Positions 45,786 to 53,726 of a stretch of 64,000 nucleotides of DNA are shown here, in pieces. The notes beneath the pieces are model-generated. The model was not told the DNA's origin and did not search any database. It saw only the letters and a program-made list of their open reading frames with translations. This DNA is from Pandoraea anapnoica. GTDB lineage: Bacteria > Pseudomonadota > Gammaproteobacteria > Burkholderiales > Burkholderiaceae. The translations under genes were made by a program, and so were the position numbers. The stretch spans positions 248,001 to 312,000 of the forward strand of contig NZ_CABPSP010000002.1 in NCBI RefSeq assembly GCF_902459765.1, given 5' to 3'. Each line of letters starts with the position of its first letter. Positions within the stretch are counted from its first letter, which is position 1.

Positions 45786-46715
45786 ATGAGCAACGTCGGC
45801 AATCGCAGCGAATTCGTGCGGATTTCGGAAGTCGTGGGAGGTCACGACATGACCATTCGCGATGGCTTTCGCGCCAAGCATTTCGGCGAGCAGATGTTCG
45901 ACGGTCTGATGGACCCGGTCGTCATGCTGGATCATTTCCACATGACGGTCCCCACCTTTGCGCCGCATCCGCATGCCGGAATTTCTGCGGTGACGTACAT
46001 GTTCGAGGACGCCGTCGGCGCGCACGTCAACTACGACTCGCTCGGCAACCAAGGCCCTATCGTTCCCGGCGCTTTGCATTGGTTCGCCGCCGGACGCGGA
46101 GCAGTGCACACCGAGCAGCCCGAAGGCGAAGGCCATGACGTGCATGCGCTGCAAATCTTCGTCAACTTGCCCGCTTCGCAGAAGTACGACGCGCCCTATG
46201 CGTTCGACGTCGAACCCTCGCAGATTTCTGAAATCGTGTCGCCCGGTGTGCGTGTGCGGGTGGTTTTGGGGGCGAGCAACGGGGTGACGGCGAAGAAGAA
46301 CGACGACCTTCCCCAACCGTTCACGTTGCTCGACGGCTTCCTGACAGATCGCACCAGCTTCCACCACGATTTGCCGCGCGGCTGGAATGCCACCGTCTGC
46401 GTGGTCTCGGGGCATTTGCAGGTCGATGCCGACGGCACGACTCGGCCATTGGGCGCGGGCGAAGCGGTTGCCGTCGGCCTGAGCAAGCGCGCGACGACCG
46501 ATGTCCTCGGTATCGCCTTGCACGCCGGGCCGAACTGCCATTTCGTGGTGTTATCCGGACCGGCGCTCGGCGAGCCGTTGGCGAAACACGGCCCCTTCGT
46601 CATGAACACCGTCGAACAGCTCAACGACCGGATGTCGGCCTATCAGCGCGGCGAATTCGGTTCGCTGGACGACGAGGCCTTTTCTCAGCTCAAGGCTTAC
46701 CGGACGCAGGCATAA
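45786..46715 (+). CDS. pirin-family protein
   Basis: 309-residue bicupin. The metal-binding set of pirins is present in the N-terminal cupin: H61 and H63 in APHPHAGIS, and H108 with E110 in AVHTEQ. Bacterial pirins bind iron and some have quercetinase activity or bind pyruvate dehydrogenase; which applies is not evident. Start 45786 follows AGGCGGGG by a suitable distance; the frame extends to 45756. It is a single-gene unit, convergent with the MFS gene after it. Confidence 0.9.
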   Translation: MSNVGNRSEFVRISEVVGGHDMTIRDGFRAKHFGEQMFDGLMDPVVMLDHFHMTVPTFAPHPHAGISAVTYMFEDAVGAHVNYDSLGNQGPIVPGALHWFAAGRGAVHTEQPEGEGHDVHALQIFVNLPASQKYDAPYAFDVEPSQISEIVSPGVRVRVVLGASNGVTAKKNDDLPQPFTLLDGFLTDRTSFHHDLPRGWNATVCVVSGHLQVDADGTTRPLGAGEAVAVGLSKRATTDVLGIALHAGPNCHFVVLSGPALGEPLAKHGPFVMNTVEQLNDRMSAYQRGEFGSLDDEAFSQLKAYRTQA

Positions 46716-46743
46716 GCACTGTGGCGGGTAGCGACCAAGCACG

Positions 46744-48327
46744 TTATAGCGTCGGCTCGCACACTCGCTCGGTGGCGGCCTGCGTCGCGTCGCATCCACG
46801 CTCGACGTCGCGACCACCCGCCCCGAACGCCAACACGCTCAGCAGCGCGAGCACCCACGCTCCCACCACGCCGTACACCATCACCCAACCGAAGCCGTGC
46901 ACCAGCGCCGCTTGCACGATCTGCCCTTGTGGATCGGCCGCCGCGAGCGCCGCGTTGTTGTGCGCGAGATGTTCAAGACTGCCTGCGGCCACTTTCTCTG
47001 CAAGCGTGCGCAGCGACGCCCCGCCGAAGATGCCGGGCAACGCGTTTGCCAGCGACGCACTCACGCCCTTGAGCAAGATGAATCCCATCAGCGCGATATT
47101 GATGGCGAGGCTGATCAGCCGCGCGCTCATGTCGATCCCCGACGCCATCCCCGCGCGATTGGCCGACACTGCGCCGGTAGCGGTGTTGGTGACGGGCGTA
47201 TTCGTCATGCCCAGGCCCACGCCGCAAAGCAGACTGCCGGGCAGCATCGTGAGCCAGCTCGCGTGGGCCACGCCTGAGCCGATCTTCATCAGCAGGAAGC
47301 CAAGGCCGATGGTGAACAGACCAAGGGGAATGACGCGGCGGGCGTCGATGCGCAGCGACAGGCGCTCGGCGAACGGCGGCACCACGAGCGTCGGCAATGT
47401 GTACGCCAGCAGTGACAGGCCCGCGTTCACGCTGCTGTAACCGAGCGCGCCCTGGAAGTAGATCGGCAGATAGATCATGAACGACCAGTAGCTGAAGTTC
47501 ATGCCCATCGAACCGAACATCGCGCCCGAGAAGCGGCGGATGCGGAACACGGAAAAGTCGAACATCGGCCGCGGGCTTCGCTTCTCGATCCAGAGAAAGG
47601 CGATGAAGCTGACGAGCGTCGCCGCTGCGATGCCGAGCGCCTGCGGACTGCCCATGCCGAGATCCGGCCCTTGCGTGATGAAGTACACGAGACCGAACGT
47701 GGCGAGCGACAGCGTGACGATGCCCGGCACGTCGAGATAATTCGCGTGCGGATCGCGAGATTCCTGCACACCGACGAACACCAGCCCCAGTGCGACGATC
47801 GACAGCACCACGTGCACGAGGAAGACCCATTGCCAGTCGGCCACGGCAACAATCATGCCGCCGATGATCGGGCCGAAGCCAAGACCGATCCCGAAAATGA
47901 TGCCCCATGCGCCGAACGCCTTGCTGCGCTCGCGTCCCTCGCGGAACTGGTGCGAGAGCACCGCCACCTGACAGATCAGCATCGCGCCCCCGCCCATCCC
48001 CTGAAGGAAGCGGCTGACGATGAGCACCGGCGCGCTCTGCGCCAGCCCGCAGGCGAGCGACGTCAGCGCGAACACCACGATGCTGATGACGTAGATGCGA
48101 CGTCGTCCGAACCGGTCGGCAAGCGAGCCTGTCGCCATCAAAACCGTGGTGCAGGCGAGTGTGTAGGCATTCATGATCCATTGGATTTCCCGGAAATCCG
48201 CGGGCAGTACACGTTCCAGCGTGGACAGGATGGTCGGCACGCTGGAGATTTCAAGGCCGAACATCAGCGATGTCAGGCAGACGGCGGCAAGCGCCAGTGC
48301 GTTTTGAGACGCGCGTGAGGGTGTCAT
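46744..48327 (-). CDS. MFS drug efflux transporter (DHA2/EmrB type)
   Basis: 527-residue transporter with about 14 helices. Motif A occurs in GSLADRFGRRRIYV, and the motif C-like glycine run is in IIFGIGLGFGPIIGG. This is the DHA2 drug:proton antiporter class. The start at 48327 gives a short hydrophilic N-terminus before helix 1; extension to 48393 would cross a palindrome that is probably regulatory. It is divergent from a LysR regulator. Confidence 0.88.
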   Translation of the reverse strand: MTPSRASQNALALAAVCLTSLMFGLEISSVPTILSTLERVLPADFREIQWIMNAYTLACTTVLMATGSLADRFGRRRIYVISIVVFALTSLACGLAQSAPVLIVSRFLQGMGGGAMLICQVAVLSHQFREGRERSKAFGAWGIIFGIGLGFGPIIGGMIVAVADWQWVFLVHVVLSIVALGLVFVGVQESRDPHANYLDVPGIVTLSLATFGLVYFITQGPDLGMGSPQALGIAAATLVSFIAFLWIEKRSPRPMFDFSVFRIRRFSGAMFGSMGMNFSYWSFMIYLPIYFQGALGYSSVNAGLSLLAYTLPTLVVPPFAERLSLRIDARRVIPLGLFTIGLGFLLMKIGSGVAHASWLTMLPGSLLCGVGLGMTNTPVTNTATGAVSANRAGMASGIDMSARLISLAINIALMGFILLKGVSASLANALPGIFGGASLRTLAEKVAAGSLEHLAHNNAALAAADPQGQIVQAALVHGFGWVMVYGVVGAWVLALLSVLAFGAGGRDVERGCDATQAATERVCEPTL

Positions 48328-48363
48328 GGGATTCGCGAACGAGAATGAAGTCAGAGGTAATAT

Positions 48364-48384
48364 ATCGGGAACAAGATTCCCGAT
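48364..48384. promoter_or_regulatory. palindromic operator between MFS and LysR genes
   Basis: Perfect 8-bp inverted repeat ATCGGGAA (48364-48371) and TTCCCGAT (48377-48384) around CAAGA, in the 100-base divergent intergenic region. The spacing is tighter than a standard LysR T-N11-A site, but position makes it the best operator candidate. Confidence 0.6.
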
Positions 48385-48427
48385 TACTGACATTTCTTCC
48401 CACAATACGCGCCCCTAGAGACCCAAT

Positions 48428-49333
48428 ATGACGAATAAACTCGACGGCGTGGCCGTCTTCGTTCAGGTCATCGAAGCCGGTAGTTTTACGCTCGCCGCGG
48501 AGCGCATGCATCTGACGCGCTCGGCGATCGGCAAGGTGATTTCCCGCCTGGAAGCGCGGTTGGGGGTGCGTCTGCTTCATCGCACGACGCGCAGTCATAC
48601 GCTCACGGAAGCGGGACGTGTCTATTACGAGCGCTGCGTGCGGGCACTGGCCGAACTCGATGCAGGTGCGGCGGAGGTCGAGAGCGGGCTGAGCGAGCCA
48701 CGCGGACGACTGCGTGTGAGCGTGCCGATTGCGTTCGGTCATCAGTGCGTTGCGCCAGTGTTGTTCGGGCTGGCGAGTCAGTATCCCAGGCTGCAAATCG
48801 ACATTTCGTTTTCCGACCGGAGCGTCGATCTCATCGAGGAGAACATCGATCTGGCGGTGCGCATCGGCGAGTTACGCGATAACGCCACGCTTGACGCCCG
48901 ACGCATCGGCACACAGTACATGAGCATCGGTGCGTCGCCTTCGTATCTGGCGGAGCACGGCATGCCCGTCGAGCCGGACGATTTCGCTGCCCACACCGGC
49001 ATCTCGTATTCGCGCAGCGGGTCGATGGCGCAGTGGCACATGCGCGACGACGATGGTATCGAGCACGCGTTGCAGATCACCCGTCAGCTCAGTCTCGACG
49101 ATGTTCAGGCGATTGCCGATGCGGGGATTGCCGGGTTGGGGCTGGTGTATCTGCCGTGCTGGTTTCTGGAGAAGCATGCCTCGGCAGGACGGCTGGTGGT
49201 GGTGCGCAGCCGTTGCGGAGTGCGTCCGCAAGCGATTCACGTGGTGTGGCCGAAGTCACCCTATCTGCCGTCGAAAACGCGCTGTGCGATCGACGCGCTT
49301 TCGACGGAGATCCCGATGCTCCGGATTGGGTGA
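48428..49333 (+). CDS. LysR-family regulator
   Basis: 301-residue LysR protein: helix-turn-helix in residues 1-62 (GSFTLAAERMHLTRSAIGKV) and a type 2 periplasmic-binding effector domain. It belongs to the CrgA-like subclass. It is transcribed away from the MFS pump and most likely controls it in response to a pump substrate. Confidence 0.92.
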   Translation: MTNKLDGVAVFVQVIEAGSFTLAAERMHLTRSAIGKVISRLEARLGVRLLHRTTRSHTLTEAGRVYYERCVRALAELDAGAAEVESGLSEPRGRLRVSVPIAFGHQCVAPVLFGLASQYPRLQIDISFSDRSVDLIEENIDLAVRIGELRDNATLDARRIGTQYMSIGASPSYLAEHGMPVEPDDFAAHTGISYSRSGSMAQWHMRDDDGIEHALQITRQLSLDDVQAIADAGIAGLGLVYLPCWFLEKHASAGRLVVVRSRCGVRPQAIHVVWPKSPYLPSKTRCAIDALSTEIPMLRIG

Positions 49334-49340
49334 GGCACGG

Positions 49341-49508
49341 TCATTCGATGGATAGCATGCCTCGCATCATCGCGGCGTGGGCCGGGAGGGAACAGTAGTA
49401 GGTATCGGCGGTAGCGCACGAGAGCTTCGGTGCGTCGAACGTTACTGACGTCCGCTTACCGGCGCCGATCATCGCGGTCTTCGCTGTCGCTTCTCCGATG
49501 GCATTTTC
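49341..49508 (-). pseudogene. azurin remnant (C-terminal 50-55 residues only)
   Basis: The minus strand encodes TAMIGAGKRTSVTFDAPKL and then TYYCSLPAHAAMMRGMLSIE before a stop at 49341. This matches the end of azurin (VIGAG...SVTFDVSKL...FFCSFPGH...MKGT) and keeps the copper ligands Cys, His (+5) and Met (+4). The N-terminal 75 or so residues and the signal peptide, including the first His ligand, are missing. The fragment stops abutting the end of the neighbouring hypothetical gene at 49510, so the gene was probably truncated by a deletion or insertion. Confidence 0.75.
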
Positions 49509-49509
49509 T

Positions 49510-50151
49510 TTAGGCGACAGCCGCAGACAGCGCAAACTGCCGGACGGCATTCGGAATACCCGAAAGCTCGCTGGCAACACCGCTTGTGCCGCTGTCAGTG
49601 GACGCCGTTACGCTGGCCGACTTTCTGGAACGTGGACGACAGACAAGCCGGATATCGGCAACGAGTTCGTCGGGAATCTGAATGTCGTTGGCAAGGACAC
49701 TGCGCATACCGGCGAGCACACCGGCAGCATCGGCCTCTTCCGTTCGGGCACGCACCATCAAGGCTTCGATCGCAGCGATTTCCGCACGCGCTGACGCAAA
49801 CGGGGACGCACCGGAGCGACCGATGTAGTCGCAAAAACTATCGCGCAGCGAGGTTACGGACCCGGCATACCGGCGCGTGTTGAGTATTCGGGCCATGACG
49901 CCATTTCGGGCGAAGACGTCGAGCACCGCTTCGTTGACAAAGAGGCGATGGTCGGTGAGCAGTTGTTCCAGCGTCCTGCGACGAAGGTCGGGAATGGCGC
50001 GTTCTGCGACGCGTGCGACTGAGGTGCGATACCGTGCGCGCAGTGCGACGTCGCGTCTGGCAAGGCCTTCAAGTTCCTTACGGGACTTGTCCATTGCCGC
50101 GGCGAGGCGTTCGATGGCCTCGCGCATATCCTGGCTTCCGGGGTGCTCCAT
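49510..50151 (-). CDS. hypothetical helical protein (213 aa)
   Basis: Unrecognised 213-residue protein, charged and mostly alpha-helical with coiled-coil potential over residues 5-60 (AIERLAAAMDKSRKELEGLA) and a Ser/Thr-rich C-terminal tail. No signal peptide or membrane segment. GGAG lies five bases before the ATG at 50151. It ends directly against the azurin remnant, so the C-terminus may have been altered by the same event. Confidence 0.55.
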   Translation of the reverse strand: MEHPGSQDMREAIERLAAAMDKSRKELEGLARRDVALRARYRTSVARVAERAIPDLRRRTLEQLLTDHRLFVNEAVLDVFARNGVMARILNTRRYAGSVTSLRDSFCDYIGRSGASPFASARAEIAAIEALMVRARTEEADAAGVLAGMRSVLANDIQIPDELVADIRLVCRPRSRKSASVTASTDSGTSGVASELSGIPNAVRQFALSAAVA

Positions 50152-50291
50152 TGCTGCTCCGACCACTCAGGACACACTGACGACATGCCAATGACGATCC
50201 CGATCATCTGTCGCCAGCGATCCTACCCATCAATCTCGGATAAACCGTGGAGACATTGCGCAGAATCGGTTGAACTCGTATAGTGACGGCC

Positions 50292-50336
50292 GTGAGGACG
50301 ACCTCACCTGTGACGAGACACTCCGGGACGGCCCGG
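50292..50336 (+). ncRNA. guanidine-II riboswitch (mini-ykkC)
   Basis: Two short hairpins each capped by an ACGR tetraloop, the definition of the mini-ykkC/guanidine-II class. Hairpin 1 is GTGAGG-ACGA-CCTCAC (50292-50307). Hairpin 2 is CCGGG-ACGG-CCCGG (50323-50336). They are joined by a 15-base linker. The ribosome binding site GGAGA (50346-50350) and a T run (50340-50345) follow, and the gene downstream is a Gdx/SugE guanidinium exporter, the typical target. Guanidinium binding to the two loops should free the start site or prevent termination. Confidence 0.88.
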
Positions 50337-50355
50337 CTCTTTTTTGGAGAGCCGT

Positions 50356-50670
50356 ATGGCTTGGATCTATCTCACGCTTGCAGGTGTTCTGGAAGTCCTT
50401 TGGGCTTACACGATGAAGCAGTCTGCCGGCTTCACGAAGCTCATCCCGTCTGTAGTCACACTCGTGACGATGGCCGCTAGCTTTGGTTTGCTATCGGTTT
50501 CCATGAAATCCCTTCCGCTAGGTACGGCTTACACGATCTGGACTGGCATTGGTGCCGTTGGCGCATTTGTCGTCGGCATTTTCGCGCTTGGCGAAATCGT
50601 CAGCACCGCTCGCATCGCCGCAGCAACGTTGATCGTCAGCGGCCTGATCCTCATGAAACTCTCGTCGTAA
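50356..50670 (+). CDS. gdx: guanidinium exporter Gdx (SugE, SMR family)
   Basis: 104-residue four-helix small multidrug resistance protein. The essential Glu13 lies in GVLEVLWAYTMKQS, and the later residues (GTAYTIWTGIGAVGAF) follow the SugE/Gdx subclass, which exports guanidinium in exchange for protons, rather than EmrE. The guanidine-II riboswitch immediately upstream supports that substrate. The start is ATG 50356 with GGAGA six bases before it. It functions as a dual-topology dimer in the inner membrane. Confidence 0.94.
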   Translation: MAWIYLTLAGVLEVLWAYTMKQSAGFTKLIPSVVTLVTMAASFGLLSVSMKSLPLGTAYTIWTGIGAVGAFVVGIFALGEIVSTARIAAATLIVSGLILMKLSS

Positions 50671-50844
50671 TCGACAACCTCTTTTTTAGTCTTTCGAACC
50701 GGCACGGCGCTTGCGCGTCTCGTGTTGGTGGTGCTTACGACTTGGTTTGGGATGCGCTTCGATGCGCCGGTTGGCTTGTGCGAAGGTATGCGTTCGCACG
50801 TTTGCGTTGCCACCGGCGCGCGCTTCTTTTGATTGGATCGATTG

Positions 50845-51204
50845 ATGGACGTCTCAGAATACTACCCGGCACTTCTCTTTCTCGTCGTGGCATTGCTGAT
50901 GGGGGTGGGCTTACTCTTCGTAGGCAAACCCATCCGGCCAAGCAGGCCTGACGACGCAAAGAACTCTCCTTACGAATGCGGATTCAACGCCTTCGGCGAC
51001 GCCCGCAAGAAGTTCGACGTCCGCTTTTATCGCGTCGCAATCTTCTTCATCATCTTCGACATTGAATTGGCCTTCACCATCCCTTGGGCGGTCTCACTGC
51101 GCGAAGCAGGCATGGTGAGCCTGATGGCGATGATCGCGTTTCTCGGCGTATTGGTCCTCGGCTTCGCTTATGAATGGAAGAAGAAGGCGTTTGAGTGGGA
51201 GTGA
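50845..51204 (+). CDS. nuoA: NADH-quinone oxidoreductase subunit A, stand-alone copy
   Basis: 119-residue three-helix membrane protein matching NuoA of complex I in length and sequence: NSPYECGFNAFGDARKKFDV is the conserved loop after helix 1, and IIFDIELAFTIPWAV follows. In Burkholderiaceae nuoA heads a nuoA-N operon; here no nuoB or other nuo gene follows within 700 bases. It therefore looks like an extra, isolated copy. The ATG at 50845 has no strong ribosome binding site. It lies 174 bases after gdx. Confidence 0.88.
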   Translation: MDVSEYYPALLFLVVALLMGVGLLFVGKPIRPSRPDDAKNSPYECGFNAFGDARKKFDVRFYRVAIFFIIFDIELAFTIPWAVSLREAGMVSLMAMIAFLGVLVLGFAYEWKKKAFEWE

Positions 51205-51235
51205 TTGAACCTGATTGACGCCCACACATAACGCA

Positions 51236-51302
51236 AAAATGGCCCCGACGGCAAGACCGCCGGGGCCAAGACTACTACATGGACGGGAAGGAGCGACCAT
51301 GC
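51236..51302 (-). ncRNA. candidate small RNA 1 (about 67 nt)
   Basis: On the minus strand a -10-like TACACT (51310-51315) is followed seven bases later by GCATGG (from 51302), a C/U-rich segment with CTCCTTCCC (anti-Shine-Dalgarno-like), and a GGCCCCG/CGGGGCC terminator (51241-51267) with a TTTTT tail (51236-51240). A very similar unit lies 290 bases upstream. No reading frame is involved. Confidence 0.5.
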
Positions 51303-51516
51303 AAAAGCGAGTGTAGTGAGCGACATCACTCGCGGGTCATATACGCAATTTGGGGACCGGTGTTGACGACGACATCATGAAATTGAATCCCGTCGATAGC
51401 ACCGCCCCGCCCGGGTTTGACGGGTTTGCACGATCAAGAACGTGCGTCGCCCCGTGAAAGAAATCTAAGAAGAAGACCAAAGGCGACCGACAAATCGCGT
51501 ACACCGCCCCGGACAT

Positions 51517-51592
51517 AAAAAAAACCCCGGCATCCGTCAATGCCGGGGCAAGCACTTCCTCTCACGACACACACGACAGGGGACTGCCATGC
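51517..51592 (-). ncRNA. candidate small RNA 2 (about 76 nt), related to candidate 1
   Basis: On the minus strand TAGACT (51601-51606) is followed eight bases later by GCATGG (from 51592), then GTCCCC, a Gly-codon-free C/G mix and CTTGCCCCGGC, the first arm of a terminator (stem 51525-51532 with 51541-51548) ending in eight T residues (51517-51524). An ACCC sequence lies 18 bases upstream of the -10 element in both candidates, a shared promoter layout. Confidence 0.55.
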
Positions 51593-51933
51593 ATGAACAA
51601 AGTCTAAGGTGCGAGAGATCGGATGGGTTGCGTAGCGAGAAAGGGACTGGCGCGAACGTGAGGCCTGAGCGTTGCCGGTTCTCCTAAAACAACCGCCAAT
51701 AGTGAGCTCCGCCACCCCGACGAGGATGCACTCCGTCGCATAAAGACAATGAAAACTAGGACAAAGACTACGAACGACCTGCATGCACGCGTGCAGACTC
51801 TACGTAGTTAGCATGCCTCGAATCGACACGCACGTATGGAGGGCACCTTGGGAGCCGATGGGCTAGGAAGTGCCGCTCGCTCTCGATACATAGCCTGCGC
51901 CACTGCCTGTTGGGGAGGCTGATGGATGTCGTT

Positions 51934-52926
51934 TCAACAGCCCAGCACGATCTGCTGGTCGATTTTTCCAAACGGGGCGCATCCGGTGGCGTCGAGCGCA
52001 ACCATCCTCACGCGCTCGCCAAACGCCAGATAGCGGGTGCGGGCTTCACCATGCTCAAGTATCTCGATGCCGCGGCGCTCGGCTAAGCATGCCGAGCCAG
52101 CCTCGCGCGCTCCGTTCGAGACCGTGCCAGAGCCGATGATCGTCCCCGGACTGAGTTGGCGCGTGCGCGCGGCATGGGCGATAAGCCTGCCAAAATCGAA
52201 GTTCATCTCGCTGCCGCTGGGCTGCCCGATCCACTCATCATTGCGCTGCACGTGCAAACGAAGATGCACTCGGCCGTCGCGCCAGTCGGCCCCTAGTTCG
52301 TCGGGGGTGAGCGCGATCGGGGCAAAGCTCGTGGAAGGCTTAGCTTGCAAGAAGCCAAAACCTGTGCGCATTTCGCGCGGCCCCAGTGCCCGCAAGCTCC
52401 AGTCATTAATCTGCACAAGCAACCGCACATGTCCGAGCGCATCCAAAGCACTGACGCCCATGGGCACGCGATCGACCACCACGCCGAACTCTCCCTCAAA
52501 ATCGATGCCGTCGGCCTCGCTCGCGAGAGGCACATCGGCGTAAGGCCCCAGAAAATCGTCGCTAGCTCCCTGGTACATGACCGGAATCGTGTCGAAGTCC
52601 GGGATCGGGGCAGTGTTGAATGCCCGCTCCATCAAACGTCCATGATTTAGGAAAGCCGATGCGTCGCACCATTGAGGGCAGCGCGGTAGTGGCGCGGCAC
52701 ACATGCGCACATCGAACGTCTGCACTTGCAGGCTGTGCATAGCGTCGCGGGTGTCGTTCAGCGCGTCGTAGCGTCGCTGAAGTGCGGGCTCGACCTCCGC
52801 CCAGCGCTCGATCGCATCGATCAGACTCGACGCAATGCCGTCGGCCAGCACGGTTCGCGTAAGGTCGCGCGAGACGATCAATAGTTGACCATCGCGGGTG
52901 CCATTGGCGAGAGTGGCGAATTTCAT
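51934..52926 (-). CDS. fumarylacetoacetate hydrolase-family protein
   Basis: 330-residue protein of the FAH superfamily: a small N-terminal domain, then the catalytic domain with the metal-binding FEGEFGVVV and NDWSLR motifs. The superfamily hydrolyses fumarylacetoacetate or fumarylpyruvate, or hydrates/decarboxylates hydroxymuconate derivatives. Here it is the last gene of the aromatic operon, so it probably handles the ring-fission product after C-C cleavage. It begins 4 bases inside the preceding gene (ATGA overlap). Confidence 0.9.
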   Translation of the reverse strand: MKFATLANGTRDGQLLIVSRDLTRTVLADGIASSLIDAIERWAEVEPALQRRYDALNDTRDAMHSLQVQTFDVRMCAAPLPRCPQWCDASAFLNHGRLMERAFNTAPIPDFDTIPVMYQGASDDFLGPYADVPLASEADGIDFEGEFGVVVDRVPMGVSALDALGHVRLLVQINDWSLRALGPREMRTGFGFLQAKPSTSFAPIALTPDELGADWRDGRVHLRLHVQRNDEWIGQPSGSEMNFDFGRLIAHAARTRQLSPGTIIGSGTVSNGAREAGSACLAERRGIEILEHGEARTRYLAFGERVRMVALDATGCAPFGKIDQQIVLGC

Positions 52927-53726
52927 TGAGCTACCTCGTCCAGAATGGCTACCGCGCGGGTCCAGCCCGCCGAAGCGGCACGGATCTTGTGAGGGAAACA
53001 GCTCACGGTAAAACCGAAGGCAGGCAGCGCTTCAAGATTATGCAGTTTTTCGAGATGGCAGTATCCGATCTCGCGCCCAGCCTTATGTCCCTCCCAGATG
53101 AGCGATTTGTCACCGGTCTGCGCGACGCGCTCTGCCGTGTAGCTGAACGGCGCGTCCCAGCTCCACGCGTCGGTCCCCGTTAGACGGACGCCCCGTTCGA
53201 GCAGGTACATCGTCGCTTCATGCCCCATGCCGCAACCGGCGTTCACATAGTCGGCGTGCCCGTAGCGGCTACCGGCGCGTGTGTTGACCATCACGATGTC
53301 AAGCGGCGAGAGCGTGTGCCCGATACGCTCTAGCTCGGCGGCCACATCCGCGGCGGTGACGACGTACCCATCGGGGAAATGACGAAAATCGAGCTTCACG
53401 CCACTTTGGAAACACCATTCGAGAGGCACCTGGTCGATCGTGATCGACGGTTTGGCCTGTCCCAGACGCGCGTCCATGGTCGAGTGAAAGTGCCACGGCG
53501 CATCGAGGTGCGTGCCGCTATGCGTGGTCAGCGTAACCCATTCTGCGGCGGCTGCCTCGCCGTCAGGGTAGTCTTCGGCCCGTGTTCCCGGCAGCATGGC
53601 CATGAACTCAGGCAGCGTATCGGCATGCTTCTGGTATGTGAATTTCGGCGCCAGGGGCGGCGGGTCTGACAGCACGTCGTTTTCGAGATAGATCGACAGA
53701 TCGATGAAGCGGCGTTTGACTTTCAC
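52923..53726 (-). CDS. cyclase-family metal-dependent hydrolase
   Basis: 267-residue protein of the cyclase family (Pfam Cyclase, kynurenine formamidase-like). The motif HSGTHLDAPWHF holds the metal-binding His and Asp residues. The GTG at 53726 is chosen because GGAGG lies seven bases upstream and the sequence then begins MKVKRRFIDLSIYLE; it overlaps the stop of the MFS gene by four bases. In this operon it may hydrolyse a lactone or amide intermediate. Confidence 0.88.
   Translation of the reverse strand: MKVKRRFIDLSIYLENDVLSDPPPLAPKFTYQKHADTLPEFMAMLPGTRAEDYPDGEAAAAEWVTLTTHSGTHLDAPWHFHSTMDARLGQAKPSITIDQVPLEWCFQSGVKLDFRHFPDGYVVTAADVAAELERIGHTLSPLDIVMVNTRAGSRYGHADYVNAGCGMGHEATMYLLERGVRLTGTDAWSWDAPFSYTAERVAQTGDKSLIWEGHKAGREIGYCHLEKLHNLEALPAFGFTVSCFPHKIRAASAGWTRAVAILDEVAQ

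Larger units (their letters stand above)
51205..51933. other. 729-base region with two small-RNA-like units and no protein gene
   Basis: No convincing protein gene on either strand. The two minus-strand hairpins with T tracts at 51236-51267 and 51517-51548, described below, are the clear features. From about 51600 to 51930 I see nothing beyond scattered short repeats. The region is less GC-rich than the surrounding genes. Confidence 0.5.

Noticed and set aside
51337-51555. 72-codon minus-strand frame in the small RNA region
   Set aside because: Begins inside a terminator hairpin, has no ribosome binding site and resembles no known protein.
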